DNA of 64,000 bases, from the NCBI GenBank assembly GCA_900491605.1, contig UESW01004623.1:289566-353565 (forward strand), written 5' to 3'. Numbering within the stretch: position 1 is the first letter of the stretch; each line of letters begins with the position of its first letter. Of the stretch, positions 45,015-57,000 are shown one piece after another. The stretch comes from Calamus simplicifolius (Eukaryota; Streptophyta; Magnoliopsida; Arecales; Arecaceae). The notes under the pieces are model-generated. The model was not told the DNA's origin and ran no database searches. It was given only the letters and a program-made list of their open reading frames with translations. Made by a program: the position numbers and the translations under genes.

Positions 45015-45430
45015 TACAACTGAAGAAGGGTTTTTAACTCCATATAGGGGTCAATAATATCATTTGAATGATTGGAGACAAAATCTTAACCGATAATACC
45101 ATAAAAATACTTTAACTATAGGCACTCATCTGCTAGAAATGTCATCGAGAGATGCTTTGGTTTTCTTAAAATGAGATGGGCGATTCTTAGAGAGAAGCCA
45201 TTTTATCTAGTAAAAACATAAGCAAGAATCATTAATGCTTGTGCTCTTCTTCATAATCATATTAGAAGAGATATGTCAGTTGATCCAATTGAAGATGAGA
45301 TGCATGTTGTCCTTCCGACAGAAAAAAATAGCAATGAAGGAGAAACGATTGATCATGTTATGAGTACAAATGCATGTAGTCAATTTAGGAATGACTTAGC
45401 ATAAGAAATGGGGGACCAATCTAGAGCTTA
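45015..45430 (+). pseudogene. Harbinger transposase, 3' part
   Basis: Continues the gene cut at 38361: TTEEGFL, then NVIERCFG-type motif with the third catalytic residue Glu at 45147-45149 (reads NVIERCFGFLKMRWAILREK), then ARIINACALLHNHIRRDMSV and DPIEDEMHVVLP. Thus the DDE triad Asp, Asp, Glu is all present across the insertion. Stops (near 45075 and 45220) show decay. Confidence 0.85.
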
Positions 45431-45670
45431 AAGAAATTCTCAATACTATTGCAAATTTTGCAATGTATTATTATTTTATGTATTTGAGTCTTTCTTCATT
45501 ATGAACCTTATTGCAAATTTAATATGAACCTTGTTACTATCATTTGAAATATGGATGCTTATTGCTATTATTTTTGGATTGTTTGTTTTTATTCAACTTA
45601 TTATTGTTGTTATTTAAATTTGCAATATAAACATCTATTATCTTTTGTATTAAATAATTATCTTTTAGAT

Positions 45671-46698
45671 ATGGATGTTTCTTTAAGTTAAAGGAGGAAC
45701 CAAGGGAAGAAGCATCAATGGAATGCAGAGGAAGATGTTATATTAATTGGATATCTACTTGATTTGAAGAATGATCCTATGTGAAGGAAAAAAGGTGGCA
45801 ATTTTAAGGTTGGGTTCTTACCTCAATTGGAGAAGATGATGGCAAACAAGATACCTAATTGTAGCATCAAGGCTCATCCACATATCCAATTAAGGTTCAA
45901 GTTATTGAAATAACAATATGGTGCTATTTATGATATGTTGAATACATCAGGATTTGGATGGGATGATACAAGAAAATGCATTACCTGTGATCCAGATGTA
46001 TGGGGCAACTGAGTCAAGGTAAATGCACAACATATTAATTAATTCTTCATCTTATTTACTTTTTAATGCTTTAGGTATAGTTTGTTTAATTTATATTGGT
46101 TCATTATGATAGAGTCATCATCAAGCATCTGGTCTTCGGAACAAGCCATTCTTATATTTAGAACTCTCGATCATATTGAAAATGATTGTGCAATAGGTCA
46201 GAGGGCTAAGGATCCTGCAGAAACATCCAATGAAATCCTTACAGAAGCAATGAATAGTGAAGAGAAAGTCTAGTTTGTAGATCCTACCGAATTTGAGAGT
46301 AACAACTTCCATTCCCCAAACTCCTATCGGTCATGTTCAACAAAGTGCTTCTTCATCAAGATTAAGAAAAAGGAAAGCTTCTGATGAGGAAGAAGTTGTT
46401 TTTTTACAAGCACTTTGATTAAAACTATAAAAATTTTAAAGTAATGTGTCACAATTCAAGTAAAGGTATTGATAAGTTAGCAGATTATTTTCAGTTTCTT
46501 GCAAATGATCAAAAGATGAAGAAAAAGGTTTATGAGGCAATAGCGGAGATCGAAGATTTGGGGTTGCATGAGTCATTGATGGTTAAAGCTGGATTAATAA
46601 TTGCTCGTGATAGTGCAAGTCTGACTTACTTCTTTTCACTACCTCAGAGGTTAAGAAAATATCATGTATTGGATGTCCTTGGTTTGAGTCCTAGTTAG
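45671..46698 (+). pseudogene. Harbinger Myb/SANT-like protein
   Basis: ATG at 45671. The N-terminal part reads HQWNAEEDVILIGYLLDL, GGNFKVGFLPQLEKMMANKI, IKAHPHIQLRFKLLK and a YDMLNTSGFGWDD motif, a trihelix Myb_DNA-bind_3 domain. A GTAAATGC donor-like site follows at about 46018. The C-terminal part is an open 84-codon frame, 46444-46698, with KGIDKLADYFQFLANDQKMK and ending LRKYHVLDVLGLSPS. In the family this protein binds transposon ends and helps the transposase. Several single-base stops (near 45690, 45781 and 45912) are present. Same strand and order as in PIF/Pong elements. Confidence 0.82.
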
Positions 46699-47199
46699 GA
46701 CATCTATGTTGCAAGTTGTGGTTGTTTTGGATGTTGTGGTTGTTTGGTTATTTATCTATAATATTTTATTTAGTAAACTTTTGGTTAGCTAGCAAATACT
46801 TTTATTAGTAGTTTTGAATTTGAATATACCAACTTTTGTATTGTGTTGCTGTTTTAAGAAACTACACATGCTTTTTGCTGAGATAGTTGAAAGTATTTTA
46901 AAATGTTGAAAGAAGATATTTATATTATATTATTGTTCAGATTGTTGTTGAATTATTCATATTGCTTATTAATGTTCAGTTTATTATTAGATTATATGTT
47001 ACTAATTTCTATTATATATGCTGCATATTTAGATCTTTTATTCCATTTTGTTATATGTGGAGTGCCATTTTCTTAATTTGAGAATCATCAAATTTAGGCA
47101 TTGCCATATATAAATACAAGTTGTTTTCAACCCAAATATAATATATATGAATTTTTAATATATTTGATTTAGGGGTATTTTGGAAATTTGATGCTATAT
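46699..47199. other. Harbinger 3' region
   Basis: AT-rich, no gene. It ends at TATAT (47195-47199), the TSD of Copia 3. Confidence 0.55.
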
Positions 47200-49353
47200 T
47201 GTTGGGAATTGTATCCTAAAGCTAATCATTTGATGATTGTGCTAATGTAAATAATATATAAATTAATATATTAATAAAAGTTATTTGATAATTTATTCAT
47301 TACAAGAATATCTTCTTAAAACTCCTAATAGTAATGAAGCCCTCAGGATCTTCCTTCACGATAAAGGGGAGGATTTATCTTTGAAGGTCCTCAAAAGAGT
47401 TCGCGACCAAAGGATATACTATGACAGGACCATAATACTATCAATTATAAGATGTTGTATATCATATTTATTGGTTGTCTTCTTAACCAAGGAGTGTAGA
47501 GACACTATGATATACAGGTGAAAGTATAGTACATTTCACCGAACGTGACTCATTTTCGGATACTCTACTATCAAGAGTTAATCTGAGAAGATATGGGTAT
47601 AAGTATCCTTAAGACCTGAGGATCACAACTGATGACTTGAAAGCAACTCATTGCACTTAGGTGCCGGACCACTTGGATTTTTAATCCAGCTACAAAAGGT
47701 TACTGGATGCAGTCAAGTACTTATGGTAGTCAGTTGTGGATCAAGATAGAATTTGACCTATCCCGTTAGGAGAAATGCTTGTGTTTCAATTTAGCAAGAC
47801 TTGGCCAAGGCACTTCATGTGAAGGTCACATGATTAATAAAGTTGAAATCACTTTATGGATCTGCTATTTAGAGTTGACAGGCTCTTAAGCCATCCTTAG
47901 CATTTGTGGTCAAAAGGATGAATTATATGGTAACTATTTCTTAGGGTTCTTCGAGTTTGCTCGGTAACTCTTTGACCTATCTGGACGTTGGGTTCCATTG
48001 CTAGATGGGCACATCGATTAGTATATAAAGTTATTTCTATACTACCGGCTTAGGTTCAAACCTAGAGAGTCACATGCATAGAAGTTTTTAGGATGATCTT
48101 TTTGCTGATCAACGATTGAGAATCGTATATGATTTAATTAATCAATTTGATTGATTATCTCAATTGGGTAAGTACAAGTGAATAAGATTCAATTAGGTTT
48201 AAGTCTATTAGAAGGACAAATTAATTTTAAATATTGATTTGAAATTAGACTTGATTTGGATTTAGATAGATTTAGGACTAGCCAAATTTGATTTGGGCTA
48301 GGACCATGATTTATGTAGGTTCAGTCCAATAAATTCAAATCAGCTTAAACCAAAACCCAAATCCAAACTCCATGTGTGAAAAAAGTTTTTTCGCATGAGG
48401 ATCTCACATGATGAGATAACTAAAATCTTATCTTATGAGAGATTAAATTCTCATAACTTAATCTTCTCCAAACGGTTTCCGTTGGAATTCTAAGTGTTAG
48501 AATTCATATGGAATTAATGTACCTCTTTGAATCAATCAATGATAATGAAATTCTAAGTGTTAGAATTCACATCTTTTTCATTTTCTCACAGGAATTAACA
48601 AAACGTTGGAATTCTAAGTGTTAGAATTCATAGGGTTTTCACCAAACGTCAACGTTGGAATTCTAAGTGCTAGAATTCATGTCTCTGGTTTTCACAAAAC
48701 GTCAGAATTCTAATGTTAGAATTCAATGAGCTAAAGGCTAAATTGAGCCTATAAATTAGAGGATATTCTTCACCAGATTACAACAATGAAATGTTATGGA
48801 TTGATATTCTAATGAGTCAGAATAAAATGATATAGTTCTAAGAGTTAGAACAAAAAATCCTGGTGTGATTTTGGTGCTAGCAAAAGTACAAAAAATTCTA
48901 GTGTGATTCTGGTGTTAGCAAAAGTTTGATGGATCTTGGAGGAAGATTCAAGTGGAAGGATTCAAGATCAGCAAAGTTATTTTTTCGCGAGCTAACACTC
49001 CCGGGAATCCGATCATTCGGGGACTTCGCATGGACGATACTGGAGGCCGAATGATTGAACGGCTGCAGAGCACAAAGGATTTACCAATTGTTCTTAAGGT
49101 AACTGATATGATCCCTATATCTTAAGGCAGGCTTCAAGACAAGTAGTATGACTTCTTATCTTGAAGATTAAGATATGATCTTGATGATTTTATTTATATG
49201 TATAATTTAGATCAAACGATCCTATAGTATAAGGCAAAGATATGATCTTGATGCATGTTAGATAGATTAATATTTAATCTTTAAGCTTCCGCATTGATAA
49301 TTGTTATCAAAATTTTTAAAATATGCATGCCTTGAAGGTTATTTCTCCCTTCA
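47200..49353 (+). repeat. 5' LTR of Copia 3
   Basis: 2154 bp, TGTTGGGAATTGTATCC to TTTCTCCCTTCA. Contains the hairpin cluster at 48480-48725. Confidence 0.92.
48480..48725. repeat. Five copies of a perfect hairpin motif
   Basis: GAATTCTAAGTGTTAGAATTC is a 9-bp stem with GTG loop. It or a close variant occurs about five times, each about 40-60 bp apart, often preceded by GTTG. Fewer, more degraded copies are in the 3' LTR (51420-51625). Confidence 0.82.
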
Positions 49354-49355
49354 AA

Positions 49356-49367
49356 TGGTATCAAAGC
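49356..49367 (+). promoter_or_regulatory. Met-tRNA primer binding site of Copia 3
   Basis: TGGTATCAAAGC, one base different from the usual site, two bases after the LTR. Confidence 0.85.
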
Positions 49368-50112
49368 CTGATATTCATCTTTCTAAGAAGGATTGTCTGA
49401 CAACTCCTAATGAAAGAGAACGTATGAGTCGAATTCCATATGCTTCGGCAGTGGGATCGAATATGTACACCCTGATATGTACAAGATCAGACATGGCATA
49501 CTCACTAGGAGTAATGAGTAGATACCAATCTGATCCATGTAAAAAATACTGACAAGTTGTTAAGACAATCCTTAAATATTTGAGAAATACTAAGGACCAG
49601 TGGTTAGTTTATAGAGAGTCGGATTTGAAACTTGTTGGATATACTGATTTCAGTTTTCGATCAGATTATGATAATAGCAAAAGTGTGTCGGGTTTCATTT
49701 TTATCCTGAATGGTGGAGCTGTTTACTGAAAAGTTTCAAGCAACATACAATGAAAGATTCGGTGTGCGAGATAGAGTACATCACTGCATCAGATGCCGTG
49801 AAAGAAGTTGTGTGGCTGCGAAAGTTCATCTCCAAGCTTGGAGTGACACCTTCCATAGATGGACCAGTCCTGTTGTACAGTGACAACATTGGTTCCATAG
49901 CTTAAGCAAAGGAACCATGAGCACATCAGCGCACCAAGTACATACTACATCGATTTCATCTTATTCGAGAGATTGTAAAACGAGATGACATAAATCTTCA
50001 GAAGATTGACGGAAAGAAAAACCTAGGCGACCCATTTACTAAAGCACCCATCATCAAGGAGTTTGACGACTACAAGTTGAAGATGGGTATTAGATACTGT
50101 AATGAGTGGCTT
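49368..50112 (+). pseudogene. Copia 3 RT end and RNase H remnant
   Basis: Reads RMSRIPYASAVGSNMYTLIC, TRSDMAYSLGVMSRYQSDP, TILKYLRNTKDQWLVY, GYTDFSFRSDYDNSKSVSGF and ILNGGAVY. Then in other frames come the RNase H parts equivalent to EAEYI, LYSDN, HQRTKYILHRFHLI and DPFTKAP (49765-50045). Joined directly to the primer site, so more than 3 kb of element is missing. Frameshifts and stops are present. Confidence 0.85.
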
Positions 50113-50129
50113 TAGGCTAAGTGGAAGTT

Positions 50130-52262
50130 TGTTGGGAATTGTATCCTAAAGCCAATCATTTGATGATTGTGCTAATGTAAATTACATATAAATTAATATA
50201 TTAATAAAAGTTACTTGGCAGTTTATTCATTACAAGAACATCTTCTTAAAACTCCTAATAGTAATGAAGCCCTCAGGATTTTCCTTCACGATAAAGAAGG
50301 ATTTATCTTTGAAGGTCCTCAAAAGAGTTCGCGACCAAATGATATACTATGATAGGGCTATAGTACTATCAATTATAGGACATTGTATATCATATTTGTT
50401 GGTTGTCCTCTTAACCAAGGAGTGTAGAGATACTGGTATGACATACAGGTGAAAGTGTGGGAGTACATTTCACTGAACGTGACTCATTTTTGGATACTCT
50501 GCTGTCAAGAGTTAATCCGAGAAGATATGGGTATAAGTATCCTTAAGACCTGAGGATTACAACTAATGACTTGCAAGCAACTCATTGCACTTAGGTGCCG
50601 AACCACTTGGATTTTTAATCCAGCTACGAAAGATTACTAGGTGCAGTCAAGTACTTGTGGTAGTTAGTTATGGATCAAAATGAAATTTGACATATCCCGT
50701 TAAAAGGAGAAATGCTTGTGTTTCAATTTAGCAAGACCTTGGCCAAGGCACTTCATATGAAGGTCACATGATTACTAAAGTTGAAATCACTTTATGGATC
50801 TACTATTTAGAGTTGACAGGCTCTTAAGCCATCCTTAGCATTTGTGGTCAAAAGGATAAATTATATGGTAACTATTTCTTAGGGTTCTTCGAGTTTGTTC
50901 GGCAACTCTTTGACCTATCCAGACGTCGGGTTCCATTGCTAGATGGGCACATCGATTAGTATAGAAAGTTGTTCCTATGCTACCGGCTTAGGTTCGAACC
51001 TAGAGAGTCACACACACAGAAGTTTCCTAGGATAATCTTTTTGCTGATCAATGATTGAGAATCGTATATGATTTAATTAATCAATTTGATTGATTATCTC
51101 AATTGGGTTAAGTACAAGTGAATAAGATTCAATTAGGTTTAAGTTTATTAGGACTAATAATTTCAAATATTGATTTGAAATTAGACTTGATTTGGATTTA
51201 AATAGATTTAGGACTAGCCAAATTTGATTTGGGCTAGGACCATGATCTATGTAGGTTCAGTCTAATAAATTCAAATTAGCTTAAACCAAAATCCAAACCC
51301 AAACTATGAAAAAAGTTTTTTCGCATGAGGATTTCACATGATGAGATAACTAAAATCTCATCTCATGAGAGAATAAATTCTTATGCAGAATTTAATGTAT
51401 TAACTTAATCTTCTCGAAACGATTTCCGTTGAAATTCTAAGTATTAGAATTTATATGGAATTAATGTACCTCTTTGAATCAATCAACGATGGAATTCTAA
51501 CTGTTCACATCTCTTTCATTTTCTCACGAATGTCGGAATTAACAAAATATTGGAATTCTAAGTGTTAGAATTCATGTCTCCGATTTTCACAAAATGTCGG
51601 AATTCTAAATGTTAGAATTCAATGAGCTAAAGGCTAAATTGAGCCTATAAATTAGAGGACATTCTTCTTCAGATTACCGCAACGAAATGTTATGGATTGA
51701 TATTCTAATGAGAGTTAGAACAGAAAATCCTGGTGATTCTAGTGTGATTCTAGTGTTAGCAAAAGTTTGATGGATCTTGAAGGAAGATTCAAGTGGGAGG
51801 ATTCAAGATCAGCAAAGTTATTTTTCTGCAAGTTAGCACTCCCGGAATCCGATCATTCGGAGACTTCGCGTGGACGATACTAGAGGCCGGACGATTGAAC
51901 GGCTGCAGAGTACAAGGGAATCTGATCATTCGGGGACTTCGCGTGGACGATACTAGAGGCCGGACGATTGAACGGCTGCAGAGCATAAAGGATTTACTAA
52001 TTATTCCTAAGGTAAGTGATATGATCGTTAGATCTTAAGGCAGGCTTCAAGACAAGTAGTATGACTTCTTATCTTGAAGATCAAGATATGATCTTGATGA
52101 TTTTATTTATATGCATAATTTAGATACGATCCTATAGTATAAGGCAAAGATATAATCTTGATGCATGTTAGATAGATTAATATTTAATCTTTAAGCTTCC
52201 GCATTGATAATTGTTATCGAAAATTTTAAAATATGCATGCCTTGAAGGTTATTTCTTCTTCA
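50130..52262 (+). repeat. 3' LTR of Copia 3
   Basis: 2133 bp, preceded by the purine-rich AAGTGGAAGTT (50119-50129). Differs from the 5' LTR by small gaps and by a 73-bp tandem duplication. Confidence 0.92.
51844..51989. repeat. 73-bp tandem duplication, only in the 3' LTR
   Basis: Units 51844-51916 and 51917-51989, each GGAATC-GATCATTCGG to GGCTGCAGAG, nearly identical. The 5' LTR has one unit (about 49011-49080). The change came after insertion or by copying error. Confidence 0.85.
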
Positions 52263-52372
52263 TATATGACTTGTAATCTGTTTGTCATACCAAACACAAT
52301 AATCAATATTAACACAGTAATCAACATTACTGACAATCTATCCAGTGTAATTTATTTTGTAAGCAATTCACA

Positions 52373-53040
52373 TTATCATTCAGAATTATCTGGCGATGCA
52401 CATCCTACCTCTTTACCGTTGTCTCCTTTTGCTTCTTTTTGTTGTAACTTTTCTACATCTTGCTCAAAATTTTGTCCAATTCCCGTTTGAGAGCCTCCAT
52501 TGATCCTTATTTTCATTTATTGCTTCCATTTAGTTCATTCATGTATTTTATTGTTCAGAAAAAAATTCTTCCTTCATTTTGTATAGATGCATAGATTGGA
52601 TAAGTAATAGATGAACAGATATAGATAGAAATTTTATTTTAACATATAAAAATTTGTTATATCTTCAATTAGTTTAGTTTTGATGATGTCTTGGAATTTC
52701 TTTCCCCCTTCAATCTTTATATTTCGTTTTCTCATATGATAACACTCAATTAGATAAATTAAAAATATTAGAAATTAGGATTTCTGAATCCTTGAATGCA
52801 AGACATTTGAAGGGAAAATAAAAAAAGGTTTTGGGTGACTTCCTTTCCCTCTCTTGATTTTTTTTTTTGTTTTTGTTTTTGTTTTTTTCCTTCTTTTTGT
52901 TAGCTTCAAAGGAGCCAAATCGATCATGCTTAGGATCTGGATTAGGTTTTCCGTTCATAGGTTCATAGACCTGCGACCCTGATCCAGTTTGATCCGGTAC
53001 TAACCTTGATCACGAGGAATCACAGCCATCCAACAGATCA
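52373..53040. other. Intergenic sequence before SPCS1
   Basis: AT-rich, with a T-rich tract at 52858-52890 that produces a spurious lysine-rich open frame on the minus strand. The promoter of the next gene should lie here but no clear TATA box was identified. Confidence 0.5.
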
Positions 53041-53149
53041 TACAGGTTACTCTCTCGCATGGCGAGCGCCTTTTTCTGTAATAAAGCCGGTCATCTTGAC
53101 GCCCTTCGCAACACCTCGCTACGACCCGCAGTCCGCTCGGCCTCGCGCG
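53041..53149 (+). other. SPCS1: 5'-UTR exon of SPCS1 (start unknown)
   Basis: GC-richer stretch ending CCTCGCGCG before GTAAGAAGG (donor at 53150). The matching acceptor TTTTTTCCCTAG ends at 53564, immediately before the ATG. It contains an upstream ATG (53058) that is out of frame with the main start after splicing. The exon start is a guess. Confidence 0.5.
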
Positions 53150-53564
53150 GTAAGAAGGTAGAGCCCCCCTCGTCCCTCCTCATCTGAAGGGATCGGGCTG
53201 TCAGGATTAGAGCTTTCTCTGATCCAGTTCTCTAAACCCACGATGTCCTTCTCTTCTTATTCTTCGATCCGACCCAAAACGAATTCGGTTTTATTCTTTT
53301 CTCAAGCATCATTAGAATCGTGAACGAAGAAAGGTTCAGTTCACGCTTCAAATCTAGGGTTATGGATCGATCTCTTTATTTCTCTTCTTGATCTTGGTGA
53401 TCTTAGGGCGTTTGATTTTTTTTTTTTTGGGTTCGGTTGATGGATCGCTCATCCTGCTACAATTTGGTTCTTTTTAGTTCTATTATGGGGATTTTAAGGT
53501 TTTTATGCAAAGTTTTTTTCCCCTTTCTTTGGGCAATTTAGATATTTTCTGTTTTTTTCCCTAG

Positions 53565-53845
53565 ATGGACTGGCAAGGACAGAAGCGCTCGGAGATTTTG
53601 ATGCAGATTTTGCTCGTAGTTTTTGCCGTTGTTGCTTTCGGGGTCGGATATGCTATCGGCTCGTTCCAGATGATGATGCTTATCTATGCCTCTGGAGTTT
53701 TCCTGACTGCATTGATCACGGTGCCCAATTGGCCCTTTTCAATCGCCACCCGCTGAAATGGTTGGACCCGAGCGAGGCTGATCGCCACCCAAAGCCACAG
53801 GTTACCGCTGCGACTTCAAAGAAGAAGGCATCCAAACAGAAGTAG
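53565..53845 (+). CDS. SPCS1: Signal peptidase complex subunit 1 (SPC12), one-base frameshift
   Basis: Encodes the small membrane subunit of the ER signal peptidase complex, which sits with the catalytic subunits that remove signal peptides. The protein begins MDWQGQKRSE, has two membrane spans (about residues 13-33 and 36-53) and the conserved TVPNWPF motif at 52-58. There the frame breaks: the T-run at 53736-53739 has four T where five are needed. With the next frame the rest is LKWLDPSEAD, HPKPQ and a lysine-rich end KKKASKQK, stop at 53843-53845. The total would be 93 residues, the normal plant length. Start chosen because it follows the splice acceptor and matches the family. A homopolymer error is more likely than a real mutation, since all else is conserved. 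Without the missing base the product would be a 63-residue protein lacking its cytosolic tail. Confidence 0.9.
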
Positions 53846-54060
53846 AAGTAGGTCTTGTTACAGCTTTCAGAGCTTTCTTAGGGCTTTTCATTGCAGCCGT
53901 CCTGTCCATGGGGCGAACTTTAGTAGAGCTGGAAGTTTCTGATGGTGGATGCTTGGTTCGTTCTTGTCTTTGAAGTAGTTTTAATACCGGATATATTACT
54001 TCCCTAATGGTTAAATGAAAGTCAAGACTTTATGAAAAAAGGAACAACTTGTTTTAATCC
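53846..54060 (+). other. Probable 3' UTR of SPCS1
   Basis: Unique sequence after the stop; AT content rises beyond about 54040. No clear AATAAA, as is common in plants. The end is a guess. Confidence 0.35.
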
Positions 54061-57000
54061 GTTCGGATCTTTTCTCCTTTCTCACATTACTGTTTTGAAT
54101 AGTTTGAAATGTTAGAAAAATTATTGACTACGATTTCTTTATTGCATCTAGTTACATTAGTGAAAGGGGTTATCTGGTTTTGTTGCAAGGATTCCTTATT
54201 CTGGATATTGACCTTTTAGACACTGTAAAAATATATCAAGTATTCCTCTTGCATGGCATATGAAAATGATAAAATTTTTATCTTTAGTTTACCCATAACG
54301 CATTAATGTATTGTCATAGCACCATGCATTCTACGTTGTCATTGGATGTTGAATTTCTTTTGGAAGTGGATGAAAGAGCTGGAAATATTATATACCTTAG
54401 CCTTTGTAGGATTATTACATATACAACAAGGACAAGTAAAAATAGAGTTTTGTGTGTGTGTGGGGGGGGGGACTGTGGAATGCGAAAGCTTGTGAGTTTC
54501 ATATCCTATCTTAATGATGAAGCTGAGGCAGAGATTTTGTCAAGGAGCACATTGTCCTTCATCCGATCATTAATGGATTGTGGTCTAAGAAGAAAGGACA
54601 AGTTAAGCAAGGTAATATATTTCAAATTTGTGGGGCCTAGAGGTACTTGTTTGTTTGAGCACTCGCATGATCAATAATTAATATGCCAATACATCTCCTA
54701 TGGATCACTTGTTGCCCATTTTTAGGGAACTTAGGTATCATCTTGTTACATCTTGTGTTAATATCATATGTTTCTGATTGTTCCTTTCCAATAGCATTAT
54801 TATAACCATCAGCCTGTGTTTTCTATTATTCAAATTGCTTATTAACTAACAAATTGATTTAACAAGGTTCTATTTGAGAATGCATGCTTGAGAGAGTATT
54901 TGTTATTTCCTACTTTTTTTCTCTACATTTGTATTCTTTTCAACAAAACATATTTCATGTAATGTGAGTTCATATATAAGTTATATGCTCATGTATAGGA
55001 ACTTGATAGTTATCAGTTTGGTATATAATGCCCCTGTTCTGCAATTTTAGGGTATCTAATAATGCTTTCCTTGTGGAGACACAAGTCAATAAATATCCCA
55101 TCTGTTCTTTGCTTGTAATTTTAACTAGAATATGGTGGTGTCAGCATTTTCACTAATTGCTTTCTAGCAAAGATGCTACAATATTTTATTTATCAGCACA
55201 TTAAAGTAAGCATGACATTTACCCTTTGAAAATCCAAGTGTTGTTATGTCATGTTTGAGATTTCAGGAGTATTGGCAGAGTGGAATCTCGAAACTTAATT
55301 TTTTTTCTAGGTGATACAAATATGAACACATATTTAAAGCCAACTTCCAGTCCCATTACTTTTCAGCTATAAACTTGTCATGATATCTGGTTATGTGTGT
55401 TGACATTGCTCAAAGTTTGAAGTAAGGTTAAAGAAGGAACTGTTCTGTACAAGGACAACTTCATGTTGCCTTGTATTGTTCAGGATGGTACTGTATAATG
55501 AGTGGTTTGGGATCAATTTACTTATGGTTTGCGTGCCTTCCCCTATGTATGGCTACCAACCTGATTTAGAGATTATAGGATCTTATACAAATCAATTGTT
55601 ATTCTTCTACCCCTCCCCTCCCCCCCCCCCACCCCCCCCCACCCCAATCCTCCCTCTTGGTAGATTTTGATTTATCCCTTGTTTTTTCTTCTCTCTCCAT
55701 TTCTCTTTTCCAAGTAGATCCATCATTCTTTCAGCTTGACCTCATCAGCTGTTTTATTTTACTGTTAGCTATCCTCTTATCAATGGCATAAATTTAGTAA
55801 TGTAGCAAGAATTTGCCCAAATGAACACTCTCTGCTGGAACAACAACACATCTGGCAAAAATGATTTTCTTTGATCGATTGTTACAGAGAACTTCAGGAG
55901 GACTATGAACCTAACCATGATGTATTGACATGGATCGAAAAGTAGATTACTATGATGATGTGCTTAGATTGCCTTCGTGCCTCCATGATTGGGTATTTAG
56001 CTTTGAGCCAACTCCTTTGCTTTCTCATTCAGTTAAGGCTCAGAATTATCCTTCTCGTAGATGAAGTACTAAGCTTTTTACATTCACTTTTCCTTGCTTT
56101 GTTCCCTTGGAACTATATTTAGAAGATCTATCCATTAGTGGTAATTATACCAAGATAGATCTTTACCGTGATGAGACCAAATCCAATAATTTTGAGGTCA
56201 ATAATATGTATGATAAATGCTAATTCTTTAGTCTATTAAAATTTTATAGGTTTGTGTCTCCCTGCTCTTTAAGGGTGCCTTCTCTCAATTTGGGCACACA
56301 TTGTGATGAAGTCGTAGGGGTTTTATCTCTTAAAATGTGTGCAGATTGGATGTTTCTTCCTAAGCCAGGTTGATCCATTACTTGACAATATCTAAAGGTA
56401 TTCAGGATGTATTGCAAATGCATCCTTTCTCTGTTGGACAAGATTTAAAAATAAATAAATATGGATAAGTACAGGAAGTATCAGATGCGTCCACTGTATT
56501 TGAGGTGTATCAGCATTTGGTACATAAAAAATACAGATGAAGCTTCCTTAATTAAGTACCAATGCTTCATGCATTGCTTCCGTGACATGGTAAAAGCATT
56601 TCTTTTTGTGAAATGCTAGCCATTTGCAGCTGTAGAAGCAACTTGTCGTTGAGGGTAGCTAAAACCACAAAATGACTCGTGTTTTTTTTGGTTTATTTAT
56701 GAGTCTGAATAACTCTTCTATCCTGAATTTACACAATGAATTTCTAGACATGAATTTTTGAACTTTGAATGGTTAGAGAACTTTCAAACTTTCTGCATGA
56801 ATCTCAGGTTACATTTACAGCCCTTTCACTTTATTTCTCCTAATTTGGGCAGATTATCTCCCAATCTCAATTTTAGACCTTCCATATCTTGTATTCTGCC
56901 CCTTTAATGAGGACGCCAAGCCATTCTATTTTAATTTCTATTGGTTTCACTTCTCTTCTTATTTATGTGGGCTGATCTGCTTATATCTAGGATTTTGTGC

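Larger units (their letters stand above)
47200..52262 (+). mobile_element. Ty1/Copia element 3, internally deleted
   Basis: Two LTRs (47200-49353 and 50130-52262) with exact TSD TATAT at 47195-47199 and 52263-52267. The interior is only 776 bp: a Met-type primer site, then directly the end of RT and RNase H. Gag, protease, integrase and most of RT are gone. With LTRs, primer site and polypurine tract kept, it could in principle have been mobilised by a related element. Confidence 0.93.
32782..52372 (+). mobile_element. PIF/Harbinger transposon split by two Copia elements
   Basis: A transposase gene and a downstream Myb/SANT-like gene in the same orientation are the two genes of PIF/Harbinger elements. 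An inverted repeat, CTGGATAGATTAACAGTAAT at 32802-32821 and ATTACTGACAATCTATCCAG at 52326-52345 (two mismatches), brackets them and marks the terminal regions. The outer limits are estimates: the left likely near GGTCGCATTTGG (32779 on), the right near 52372. Without the Copia elements and the duplicated piece the host is roughly 5-6 kb, usual for the family. A clean 3-bp TSD was not found. Confidence 0.65.

Noticed and set aside
52746..52958. 70-codon lysine-rich minus-strand frame
   Set aside because: Produced by a T-rich tract on the plus strand; no homologous motif.
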